NCBI GenBank assembly: GCA_963774945.1
Contig: CAVZHA010000005.1
Location: forward strand, 310,001-374,000
Direction: 5' to 3'
Origin: Trebonia sp963774945
GTDB lineage: Bacteria > Actinomycetota > Actinomycetes > Streptosporangiales > Streptosporangiaceae
DNA length: 64,000 bases
Positions 20,025 through 26,344 of this stretch are shown here, in pieces; within the stretch, counting starts at the first letter, position 1; every line of letters starts with the position of its first letter. Both the position numbers and the translations under genes were made by a program. Under the pieces are notes generated by a model. The model saw only the letters and a list, made by a program, of their open reading frames with translations, was not told the DNA's origin and searched no databases.

Positions 20025-20097
20025 TTCCGGGTGGGCTGCCGGTAGCCCAGCATGGCTCTGACCCATGCCCCCGTTGGTTCGACTCCAGCCCCGGAAG
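20025..20097 (+). tRNA. tRNA-Gln (CTG)
   Basis: Acceptor TTCCGGG/CCCGGAA, anticodon arm CATGG-CTCTGAC-CCATG, T loop TTCGACT. Confidence 0.82.
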
Positions 20098-20101
20098 CAA
20101 T

Positions 20102-20169
20102 GCCGCCGCGCACGGCTGCGGCTCCGCCTTCGTACGGCGGATGATCCGGGTCGGCACCGGATGGCGGCT
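20102..20169 (+). tRNA. tRNA-Thr (CGT)-like, abnormal D and T arms
   Basis: Acceptor GCCGCCG/TGGCGGC and a six-pair anticodon arm TCCGCC-TTCGTAC-GGCGGA (CGT). Only 68 bases long, the D arm is shortened and the T loop is GTCGGCA instead of a TTC-type loop. Possibly decayed. Confidence 0.5.
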
Positions 20170-20173
20170 CCAT

Positions 20174-20260
20174 GCGCTCGTGGCGGAATCAGGTAGACGC
20201 GCCAGCCCGAGGTGCTGGTGGTCCGCGAGGGCTGTCCCGGTTCAAGTCCGGGCGAGCGCA
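20174..20260 (+). tRNA. tRNA-Leu (GAG)
   Basis: Acceptor GCGCTCG/CGAGCGC, anticodon loop CCGAGGT (GAG), long variable arm as expected for Leu, T arm CCCGG-TTCAAGT-CCGGG. Confidence 0.85.
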
Positions 20261-20295
20261 CAATGCCTCCAACTCCACGGGAGGCTCCAATTCGA

Positions 20296-20369
20296 TCCGG
20301 GGTGGGGTGATGGCATTCCTGCCGCGACTTTGGATCGCGGGTCCGCTGGTTCGAGTCCAGCTCCCGGAA
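20296..20369 (+). tRNA. tRNA-Gln (TTG)
   Basis: Acceptor TCCGGGG/TCCCGGA, anticodon arm CGCGA-CTTTGGA-TCGCG, T arm GCTGG-TTCGAGT-CCAGC. A 35-base tRNA-like scrap (20261-20295) precedes it. Confidence 0.82.
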
Positions 20370-20373
20370 CAAT

Positions 20374-20449
20374 GCCTGCTTAGTGGCAACGGTTAGCATC
20401 CCGCCTTGGTGAGGCGGGGATCGGAGTTCGATTCTCCGGGCAGGCTCCA
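20374..20449 (+). tRNA. tRNA-Thr (GGT), CCA encoded
   Basis: Acceptor GCCTGCT/GGCAGGC, anticodon arm CCGCC-TTGGTGA-GGCGG, T loop TTCGATT, discriminator T followed by genomic CCA. Confidence 0.85.
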
Positions 20450-20450
20450 T

Positions 20451-20523
20451 GCAGATGTGGCGCAGCGGTTAGCGCATCACCTTGCCAAGGTGAGGGTCGC
20501 GAGTTCGAATCTCGTCATCTGCT
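20451..20523 (+). tRNA. tRNA-Gly (GCC)
   Basis: Acceptor GCAGATG/CATCTGC, anticodon arm TCACC-TTGCCAA-GGTGA, T arm GCGAG-TTCGAAT-CTCGT. Confidence 0.9.
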
Positions 20524-20528
20524 CGCAC

Positions 20529-20600
20529 GCGGTTGTAGCTCAGCAGGTAGAGCACGACATTCCCAACGTCGTGGTCGCCGGCCGGAGCCGGCCAGCTGCT
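20529..20600 (+). tRNA. tRNA-Gly (CCC)-like with non-standard T loop
   Basis: Acceptor GCGGTTG/CAGCTGC, D arm GCTCAGCAGGTAGAGC, anticodon arm ACGAC..TTCCCAA..GTCGT (CCC). The T stem GCCGG/CCGGC encloses CCGGAG, six bases without the TTC motif. Confidence 0.6.
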
Positions 20601-20605
20601 CGCAC

Positions 20606-20678
20606 GCCGTCCTAGCCCAATGGCAGAGGCACCGCGTTCAGGGCGCGGGTGGTCGGGGTTCGAATCCCCGGGACGGTA
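20606..20678 (+). tRNA. tRNA with CAG anticodon and short variable loop
   Basis: Acceptor GCCGTCC/GGACGGT, anticodon arm CCGCG-TTCAGGG-CGCGG (CAG, Leu codon CTG), T arm CGGGG-TTCGAAT-CCCCG. As with the CAA member at 19945, the long Leu variable arm is missing. Confidence 0.7.
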
Positions 20679-20683
20679 CTCAT

Positions 20684-20767
20684 GGAAGGTGAACCGGCCA
20701 GGGTGCCGGGCTCCGTTGCTAGCGGATGCGCGGGTGAAACCGTAGCGTTCGAGTCGCTCGCCTTCCT
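20684..20767 (+). tRNA. tRNA-Ser (GCT)
   Basis: Acceptor GGAAGGT/GCCTTCC, anticodon loop TTGCTAG, long variable arm, T arm AGCG-TTCGAGT-CGCT. Confidence 0.8.
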
Positions 20768-20769
20768 CG

Positions 20770-20853
20770 GAGGATGAACCAGCCGGGCGGCTGGCCTCGG
20801 TTGGAAACCGGGAGGGCGCTCAACGGCGCTGCGGGTCGGGACCGTCATCCTCT
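20770..20853 (+). tRNA. tRNA-Ser (GGA), non-standard T loop
   Basis: Acceptor GAGGATG/CATCCTC, anticodon arm CTCGG-TTGGAAA-CCGGG, long variable arm. T loop reads GTCGGGA, lacking TTC. Confidence 0.65.
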
Positions 20854-20857
20854 GCCA

Positions 20858-20892
20858 TCTCCCGCCTGCTCGCATCGGGCGGGAGAGCCGAC
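20858..20892. repeat. Hairpin spacer in tRNA array
   Basis: CTCCCGCC and GGCGGGAG form an eight-pair stem around an 11-base loop between two tRNA-Ser genes. Could be a processing or termination structure. Confidence 0.5.
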
Positions 20893-20894
20893 AT

Positions 20895-20977
20895 GGAGAG
20901 CGAACCGATCAGGGATCGGGACCGTTTCGAAGGCGGATCGGCGTCCTGGCGCTGGGGATCATGCCCTCCGCTCTCCG
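20895..20977 (+). tRNA. tRNA-Ser (CGA), non-standard T loop
   Basis: Acceptor GGAGAGC/GCTCTCC, anticodon loop TTCGAAG (CGA), long variable arm. T arm GGG-GATCATG-CCC lacks the TTC motif. Confidence 0.6.
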
Positions 20978-20982
20978 CACGT

Positions 20983-21064
20983 GGAAGATGCGCGGCCGGC
21001 GCCGCAGCGGGGCTTGAACCCTCGCGACGGGTAACACCGTGGGGCTCGACACCTCCATCTTCCT
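20983..21064 (+). tRNA. tRNA-Ser (TGA)
   Basis: Acceptor GGAAGAT/ATCTTCC, anticodon arm CGGGG-CTTGAAC-CCTCG, variable arm GACGGG..CCGT, T loop CTCGACA (near standard). Confidence 0.72.
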
Positions 21065-21069
21065 CTCCT

Positions 21070-21162
21070 GGCACGTCAGCGTTCTTCGGGGATGCGTCGC
21101 GGACCCGGCTTCAAATGGCGGGGTAACGGGTAGCGCATAGCGGCCGCCGCGGCGGCGTGCCA
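21070..21162 (+). tRNA. Long tRNA-like gene, CAA or TCA anticodon, no standard T arm
   Basis: Acceptor GGCACGT/GCGTGCC, extendable outward to CCTGGCACG/CGTGCCAGG. The anticodon region CCCGGC-TTCAAAT-GGCGGG gives CAA (Leu); a nine-base loop reading would give TCA. A long variable region follows, but the T-arm position holds GGCCGCCGCGGC without a TTC loop. Leu-like or decayed. Confidence 0.4.
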
Positions 21163-21168
21163 GGTTCA

Positions 21169-21244
21169 TTGGCCACGGCCCATCCGGTCGTAGGGGCCGC
21201 TCTGATAAGGCGGTATAGCTCGGTTCGACTCCGAGGTGGCCAAC
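21169..21244 (+). tRNA. tRNA-Ile (GAT)
   Basis: Acceptor TTGGCCA/TGGCCAA, anticodon arm CCGCT-CTGATAA-GGCGG, T arm CTCGG-TTCGACT-CCGAG. Confidence 0.82.
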
Positions 21245-21245
21245 T

Positions 21246-21319
21246 GGGGCGTATCCCCTCTGCCTTATAAGCAGTAGAAAGGGTAACCGGTACACGCGGG
21301 TTCGATCCCCGCCGCCCCG
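21246..21319 (+). tRNA. Rearranged tRNA-like gene with TAT anticodon
   Basis: 74 bases, acceptor GGGGCG/CGCCCC and T arm GCGGG-TTCGATC-CCCGC are normal. The anticodon hairpin CTGC-CTTATAA-GCAG begins at base 15, where the D arm should be, and an unpaired 20-base GGTAACCGGTAC-containing piece lies where the anticodon arm should be. A D-arm-less or internally rearranged tRNA. Confidence 0.45.
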
Positions 21320-21336
21320 ACGCCGCCGACATCGAC

Positions 21337-21409
21337 GGGCCGCTAGCTCAATCGGCAGAGTAGCTGACTTTTAATCAAGCAGGTCGGGGTTCAAATCCCC
21401 GGCGGCCCA
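21337..21409 (+). tRNA. tRNA-Lys (TTT)
   Basis: Acceptor GGGCCGC/GCGGCCC, D arm GCTCAATCGGCAGAGT, anticodon loop CTTTTAA, T arm CGGGG-TTCAAAT-CCCCG. Confidence 0.88.
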
Positions 21410-21419
21410 CAATAATTAC

Positions 21420-21492
21420 GCGCCGCTAGTGCAACGGACAGCACGCCCAGCTTCTAACTGGGACAGTCGGGGTTCGACTCCTCGGCGGCGTA
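21420..21492 (+). tRNA. tRNA-Arg (TCT)
   Basis: Acceptor GCGCCGC/GCGGCGT, anticodon arm CCCAG-CTTCTAA-CTGGG, T loop TTCGACT. Confidence 0.88.
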
Positions 21493-21504
21493 CGCACGAT
21501 ACAT

Positions 21505-21579
21505 GCTCCGTTAGAGAAACTGGTTAACCTCGCCAGGCCCTCAACCTGGAGTCTGCGGGTTCGACCCCCGCACGGAGCA
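21505..21579 (+). tRNA. tRNA-Glu (CTC)
   Basis: Acceptor GCTCCGT/ACGGAGC, anticodon arm CCAGG-CCCTCAA-CCTGG, T arm GCGGG-TTCGACC-CCCGC. Confidence 0.88.
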
Positions 21580-21584
21580 CGCAA

Positions 21585-21659
21585 GGCCCACTAGGCAAAA
21601 TGGTTAAAGCCACCTGCCTTTCAAGTAGGAGCGTCTGGGTTCGATCCCCAGGTGGGTCA
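21585..21659 (+). tRNA. tRNA-Glu (TTC)
   Basis: Acceptor GGCCCAC/GTGGGTC, anticodon arm CCTGC-CTTTCAA-GTAGG, T arm CTGGG-TTCGATC-CCCAG. Confidence 0.88.
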
Positions 21660-21661
21660 CA

Positions 21662-21732
21662 GCGGGTTGGAGGAGTTAGGCACCTCGTCGGCCTCATAAG
21701 CCGAAGCCGCGGGTTCAAATCCCGCACCCGCC
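21662..21732 (+). tRNA. tRNA-Met (CAT)
   Basis: Acceptor GCGGGT/ACCCGC, anticodon arm TCGGC-CTCATAA-GCCGA, T arm GCGGG-TTCAAAT-CCCGC. A 5'-terminal G:C pair and no GGG:CCC in the anticodon stem argue for an elongator or an Ile-CAU precursor rather than the initiator. Confidence 0.82.
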
Positions 21733-21788
21733 ACGAAGGCCCGTCGCGCGCCATGGCCGTATTGGACGGCAAAGCGCGGCAACCTCAT

Positions 21789-21859
21789 TCTGGTGTCGTC
21801 CAACGGCAGGACGCCGCCCTGTTAAGGCGGCTATCGGGGTTCGAATCCCTGCGCCAGAG
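21789..21859 (+). tRNA. tRNA-Asn (GTT)
   Basis: Acceptor TCTGGTG/CGCCAGA, anticodon arm CGCC-CTGTTAA-GGCG, T arm CGGGG-TTCGAAT-CCCTG. Preceded by a 55-base hairpin-rich spacer (21735-21788) and followed by a GCCCGCGC/GCGCGGGT hairpin. Confidence 0.87.
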
Positions 21860-21884
21860 CGCCCGCGCCAGCGCGGGTACTCAT

Positions 21885-21956
21885 GCTCTCGTGGTGAAAC
21901 GGATATCACGCCGGACTACGAATCCGGGGGTGGGGGTTCGACTCCCTCCGAGAGTG
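21885..21956 (+). tRNA. tRNA-Arg (ACG)
   Basis: Acceptor GCTCTCG/CGAGAGT, anticodon arm CCGGA-CTACGAA-TCCGG, T loop TTCGACT. Confidence 0.87.
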
Positions 21957-21957
21957 C

Positions 21958-22029
21958 GGTGATTATGGTGTAGAGGCAGCATAAGGGGTTGTGGACCCCT
22001 TGGGCCGGGATCGATACCCGGTAATCACC
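21958..22029 (+). tRNA. tRNA-His (GTG)
   Basis: Acceptor GTGATTA/TAATCAC with the His-specific extra G-1:C73 pair visible, anticodon arm AGGGG-TTGTGGA-CCCCT, T arm CCGGG-ATCGATA-CCCGG. Confidence 0.87.
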
Positions 22030-22033
22030 CCAC

Positions 22034-22113
22034 GCCAGAGGTGGGCGATGGACGCCCCGCCGGCTGTAAACCGGCCGCCTTGCGCACCCCCAGTCCGATT
22101 CTGGGCTCTGGCT
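22034..22113 (+). tRNA. tRNA-Tyr (GTA)
   Basis: Acceptor GCCAGAG/CTCTGGC, anticodon arm GCCGG-CTGTAAA-CCGGC, long variable arm as expected for bacterial Tyr, T arm CCCAG-TCCGATT-CTGGG. Confidence 0.85.
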
Positions 22114-22123
22114 CGCTTTTCCC

Positions 22124-22195
22124 TGCTTCCGGTAAGGGACTGTGCCCCCGCCTCTCCGAAAGGCGGGTGCCTGGTTCGACTCCAGGCGGAAGCAC
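22124..22195 (+). tRNA. tRNA-Arg (CCG)
   Basis: Acceptor TGCTTCC/GGAAGCA, anticodon arm CGCCT-CTCCGAA-AGGCG, T arm CCTGG-TTCGACT-CCAGG. Last member of the array. Confidence 0.85.
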
Positions 22196-22510
22196 CGATG
22201 TTTCCCGCTATGTCAGCGCCTGCCGCCGGACCCGGCGCCCGTCACCGACACAATGACGCCCGTGGCCGGAAAACGAGGCCCCAAACGGCACACAATCACG
22301 GCCCCAACTCAGGCTGGGCCTGTCGGCGTCCGCCACGCCCGCCTCACAATTCGCACCCGCCACCACAGAAACACCGCTCAAAGCCATCGCCAGCAAGGCA
22401 AATTCCGGCAAGCCGCCGCTTGCCAAGTTAAGCCCCTGCAGATGTCTAGCCCGACGCCTCCTGCGCGCCGGCAGTCGCTAGAGCACGTCGCAGCCACCCC
22501 AGCCCCCACA
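22196..22510. other. Intergenic stretch after tRNA array
   Basis: About 315 bases with no supported gene and no clear structure until the double palindrome at 22511. Open frames are low-complexity. Confidence 0.5.
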
Positions 22511-22640
22511 CCTTCCTATCACTTTTGACCACAACTTCACCTTGCTATCGGTTCTGACCATTTTCCCGCCCGATTTGTCGGAATTCAGTGGTCAGAACTG
22601 ATACGAAGACAATTGATCATGGTCAGAACCGATAGGAAGC
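22511..22640. repeat. Double palindrome element, copy B
   Basis: Units near 22511-22532 and 22540-22561 (CTATCRSTTYTGACCA type), then inverted units at 22588-22609 and 22619-22640. The centre, CCCGCCCGATTTGTCGG, is the reverse complement in outline of the centre of copy A, so the two copies are inverted relative to each other, 17 kb apart. Lies just past the 3' end of the pirin gene. Confidence 0.8.
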
Positions 22641-22650
22641 TGCCCGACGC

Positions 22651-23641
22651 TCAGAGGACGTCGTGCCCTGGGTGATCAGTGGGAACAGGAACCGCAGCCT
22701 GAGCCGGAATCGACCCGAGCCGCCCCTTCTGGAAGTCCTCGAACGCCTGCTGCAGCTCGGCCTTGGTGTTCATCACGAACGGACCGTAAGCCGCGACCGG
22801 CTCCCGGATCGGCTCGCCGCCCAGCAGCAGAATGTCGAACGTCGGAGACGGCCCCTCCATCGAAGCGAGGCCGAGAACGTCAGCGACTCCCCGAACCCGA
22901 ACGTCGCCAGCTGCCCGGTCCTGATCGGACGCCGGTCGGCCCCGACCGTGCCCGAGCCCGCCAGCACGTACCCGAGCGCGTTGAAGTGAGCCGGCCACGG
23001 GACCGAGACCGAAGCGCCAGGCGAAACGGTTGCGTGCACCAGCGAAATCGGCGTGTGCGTCACTCCCGGACCAGCGTGCCCGTCGAGCGAGCCGGCGATG
23101 ACCCGCAGCAGCGCGCCGCCGTCGGCCGAGGTCAGCAGCGCGACCTGCCCGGCCCGGATGTCCTGGTAGCGCGGCTGGGTCATCTTCAGCCTGGACGGCA
23201 GGTTGACCCAGAGCTGGAAGCCGTGGAAGAGGCCACCGGAAACCACCAGCTCCTCGGGCGGCTCCTCGATGTGCAGGATGCCGCCGCCGGCCGTCATCCA
23301 CTGGGTGTCGCCGTTGGTGATGAGGCCGCCGCCGCCGTTGGAGTCCTGGTGCCTGAACACCCCGTCGATGATGTACGTGACGGTCTCGAAGCCGCGGTGC
23401 GGGTGCCACGGGGTGCCCTTGGGCTCGCCCGGCGCGTACTCGACCTCGCCCATCTGGTCCATGTGCACGAACGGGTCGAGGTCGCTCAGGCTGACGCCCG
23501 CGAACGCGCGCCGGACCGGGAATCCCTCGCCCTCGAAGCCGGACGGCGCGGTGGTGACCCGCGCCACTGGCCGCGAACCCTCGACCGGTGGCGCGTCACT
23601 CGGGGCAGGACCAGCAGATTGGGGACGGTAACGGCGGGCAT
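22651..23641 (-). CDS. Pirin family protein
   Basis: Bicupin metalloprotein related to quercetin 2,3-dioxygenases and human pirin. The metal site is in GTPWHPHRGFETVTY with the following Glu/His of GGILHIEEPPEE; the cupin core DTQWMTAGGGILH is conserved and the second cupin contains YVLAGSGTVGADRR. ATG 23641 (MPAVTVPNLLVLPR) follows GAGGAG at a good distance. Extra bases near 23590 and 22875 shift the frame; after repair about 330 residues. Probably oxidises an aromatic or regulates through metal binding; function in this organism unknown. Confidence 0.85.
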
Positions 23642-23775
23642 GATGACGCTCCTCGCAGTAGGTCCAGGCAGTCAATACCCGGCGCACCGGGCAGCCAACA
23701 GCGAGAACACTACATGACACGTCATCATTCCAGGAAACCGCAACGCAAAAGAGAAAGCGGAAGCGGAAGCGGAAT

Positions 23776-24388
23776 CTACAACGGCAGCCCGGCCTCGAAC
23801 ATCCCCAGCGCCTCGTCGATCCGCTCGAACAGGTCCAAGACCAGGGTGCTGGAGCACTCCGCCCTCCGGCATCGTGTGGTACGGCAGCGAGGCCGACGTC
23901 ATCACCCCGAACACCGCCCCCGCGAACGTCCGCACGGCGAGGTCGTCCGGCGCCCGGCCGGTCCGCTTGGCCAGCGCCTCCGTCATCAGGTGCATCATCC
24001 GATTGGTGTCGTCGATGATCCGGGCCCGGATCTCCGGCACCGTCACCTGCAGGGTGAACGCCTCGCGAAGCTGCTCCATCTCCTCGGGCGTGAACGACGC
24101 GGCGACCTCCCGCAGCGACGCGCGCAACGCGGCGACCGTGCCCAAAGACGGTGGCTGGCGGTCGAACGCCGCGAACAGCCTGGTGTCCATGTCGTCCTGG
24201 ATGACCACGTCTTCCTTGGTCGGGAAGTAGCGGAAGAAGGTCGACGGCGAGACCTCGGCCGCCGCCGCGATCTGCTCCACGGTGGTGGCCTGGTAGCCCT
24301 GCTCACGGAAGAGCCGGAGCGCGTGCTCCCGCAGCGAGGCACGCGTCCTGGCCTTCTTCCGTTCACGCAGGGATTCCTGCGCGTTCAT
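23776..24388 (-). CDS. TetR-family regulator
   Basis: Transcription factor of about 205 residues. The N-terminal helix-turn-helix is clear (HALRLFREQGYQATTVEQIA, then EVSPSTFFRYFPTKEDVV). The ligand domain contains EEMEQLREAF and ends DLFERIDEALGMFEAGLPL after correcting one extra base near 23860. ATG 24388 is preferred; a GTG at 24424 in frame would overlap the MFS gene. It follows the MFS efflux gene on the same strand, 28 bases after its stop, and probably controls it. Confidence 0.85.
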
Positions 24389-24416
24389 TGCGGTCACGGT
24401 CTGTGATTCTTCCCCT

Positions 24417-26018
24417 TCAACCACGATTCAGCGAAGCTTCCGCAGGAAGATCGACCGCGAGCAGCGCGCACCCGACCGCGATGCCGCCGCACGTCCACAG
24501 CATGATGTCCATGCCGTCGACGAACGCCGACCGCACCGAGCGAGCAGCTCGGCCGAGCCGAGCTGGTGCGCCACCTCGACGCCGCCCGCCACGCCCGGTC
24601 CGCGCGAGGTCGGCCGCCGCGGCCGGGAGCCCGGTGGTGTCCACCCGGCTGCCGTAGGCGTTGCTGATCAGCGTGCCGAGGATGGCGACCCCGATCACCG
24701 AGCCGACCTGGCGCATGGCCGAGATCAGGGCCGAGCCCGACCCGCTCCGCTCCGCGGTCAGCGAGGCGAGGGTGACGTTCATCGCCGACGGCATCACCAG
24801 GCCGAAGCCGAGCCCGGAGACCGCCACCCAGGCCAGCGTGTACCAGGTCGAGCTGGTCAGCGTGGTGAACGCGCCGATCGCGAGCGCGACCGCGATGACC
24901 AGGTACCCGGCCGTGATCACGGCCCGCGGGCCCGCCGCCGATGTGCCCGGCGTCTCCTCGGAACCGCCGCGGACCGACTGCAGCCGGGTCCCGATCACCA
25001 TCCCGACGACCATGCCGAGCACCATCGGCAGCAGCCGCAGCCCGCTGCCGAGCGAGTCGGCCCCGCGGACGTTCTGGAAGTACTGCGGCAGCGCGAAGAA
25101 CAGGCCGAACATCGTGAACGACAGGAGCGTCACCAGGATCGTGCCCCACCGGAACCCGACCGACCGGAACAGCGCCAGGTCCACCAGCGACTGCCCGCCG
25201 CGCGCGGTGATCCGCCGCTCGACCAGCACGAACAGCGCCAGCAGGACGAGCCCGACCGCGATCGTGGCCAGCGCGGTCGCGTTGCCCCAGCCGTTCTGGC
25301 CCGCCTTGATGCACCCGTAGGTGACCGCGATCAGGCCGGCGCTCGAGACCAGCACGCCGAGCACGTCGATCGACGGCCGGTTGGCCGAGCGCGACTCCGG
25401 CAGCAGGAACACCACCGCGACCAGCGCGATGACCACCACCGGCACGTTGATCAGGAAGACCGAGCCCCACCAGAAGTGGTCGAGCAGGTAGCCGCCCAGG
25501 ATCGGCCCGATCGGGAAGCTCAGCATGGTCGCGGCCGACATGATCGCGATCGCCTTCCGCCGCTCCTCCGGGGCGAACAGCGTCGGCAGCACCGACAGCG
25601 ACATCGGGAAGATCGCCGACGCGCCCACGCCGAGCAGCGCCCGCGCGCCGATCAGCTCGCCGGTCGAGGTCGCGAACGCGCACAACGCCGAGGCCGCGCC
25701 GAACAGCACCAGCGCGACCAGCAGCACCCGCTTGCGCCCGTAGCGGTCGCCGAGCAGCCCGGCGGGCAGGATCATCGCCGCGATCACCAGGCTGTAGGCG
25801 TCGGAGAACCACTGCAGGTCGCCGGTCGAGGCGTGCAGGCTGACGGCGATGTTGGGCAGCGCCAGGTTGAGCACGGTCAGGTCGAGCCCGACGACGAGCA
25901 CGCTGGCCGCGATCGCGATCAGCGCCCACCAGCGTCGGGCCGAGTGCTGCGCGTCGCCGGCCGCGCCCTGAGCGGGCACGGTCGTCGAGGTTGGCTGGGA
26001 CACCATGAGAGTCACCAT
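24417..26018 (-). CDS. MFS efflux transporter, 14-helix DHA2 type
   Basis: Proton-driven drug exporter of the EmrB/QacA class, 533 residues. Helix 1 carries LVVGLDLTVLNLALPNIA (motif D1); motif A LLGDRYGRKRVLL follows helix 2; motif C SFPIGPILGGYLLDH marks an antiporter. Fourteen hydrophobic segments can be counted. Two compensating shifts around 24545-24600 garble about 20 residues before the last helix. Starts at ATG 26018 or 26006. Operon with the TetR gene. Confidence 0.87.
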   Translation of the reverse strand: MVTLMVSQPTSTTVPAQGAAGDAQHSARRWWALIAIAASVLVVGLDLTVLNLALPNIAVSLHASTGDLQWFSDAYSLVIAAMILPAGLLGDRYGRKRVLLVALVLFGAASALCAFATSTGELIGARALLGVGASAIFPMSLSVLPTLFAPEERRKAIAIMSAATMLSFPIGPILGGYLLDHFWWGSVFLINVPVVVIALVAVVFLLPESRSANRPSIDVLGVLVSSAGLIAVTYGCIKAGQNGWGNATALATIAVGLVLLALFVLVERRITARGGQSLVDLALFRSVGFRWGTILVTLLSFTMFGLFFALPQYFQNVRGADSLGSGLRLLPMVLGMVVGMVIGTRLQSVRGGSEETPGTSAAGPRAVITAGYLVIAVALAIGAFTTLTSSTWYTLAWVAVSGLGFGLVMPSAMNVTLASLTAERSGSGSALISAMRQVGSVIGVAILGTLISNAYGSRVDTTGLPAAAADLARTGRGGRRRGGAPARLGRAARSVRSAFVDGMDIMLWTCGGIAVGCALLAVDLPAEASLNRG

Positions 26019-26084
26019 CTTCTGGATGTCGCAAGGAAATGAGAGCTACTGCCAAAATGATGCCAGTCCCATGACCGCGCAGTC

Positions 26085-26124
26085 AAATCAAATCGTCATC
26101 TCGAACGGTCCGCTGCTCCGCCCC
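26085..26124 (+). repeat. Dispersed intergenic repeat, copy 3
   Basis: CATCTCGAACGGTCCG with CTGCTCCGCC following, positions 26098-26122, between the MFS start and the protease terminator. A C-rich stretch with CCGCCGAACCCGCC-type imperfect repeats follows to 26270. Confidence 0.55.
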
Positions 26125-26280
26125 CAATGCCCATCCCCCACCCGCCCCGCCAGACGCGACACCCCGCCGAACCCGCCAGCCCCGCCGAACCGATCCGCCC
26201 TACCAGACCCACCCGTCCCGCCAAACCCGCCAGCCCACCAGACCCCGCCCGCACCCCGCCACCCCACCCCCCAAACGCGC

Positions 26281-26326
26281 CGAATGCGCGTTTGGGCCGG
26301 CAAGAGTCGGCCCAAACGCGCATTCG
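26281..26326 (-). terminator. Perfect 19-bp hairpin after protease gene
   Basis: 26281-26299 and 26308-26326 are exact inverted repeats around an 8-base loop, 19 bases past the protease stop on the minus strand. No U-tract follows, which is common for actinomycete terminators. Confidence 0.75.
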
Positions 26327-26344
26327 GCTTTCAACGGTGAGCGG

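Noticed and set aside
21070..21162. Selenocysteine tRNA (TCA anticodon, long acceptor)
   Set aside because: The T arm and the 8+5 stem pattern of tRNA-Sec are absent, and the better-paired loop gives CAA. Left as an uncertain Leu-like gene.
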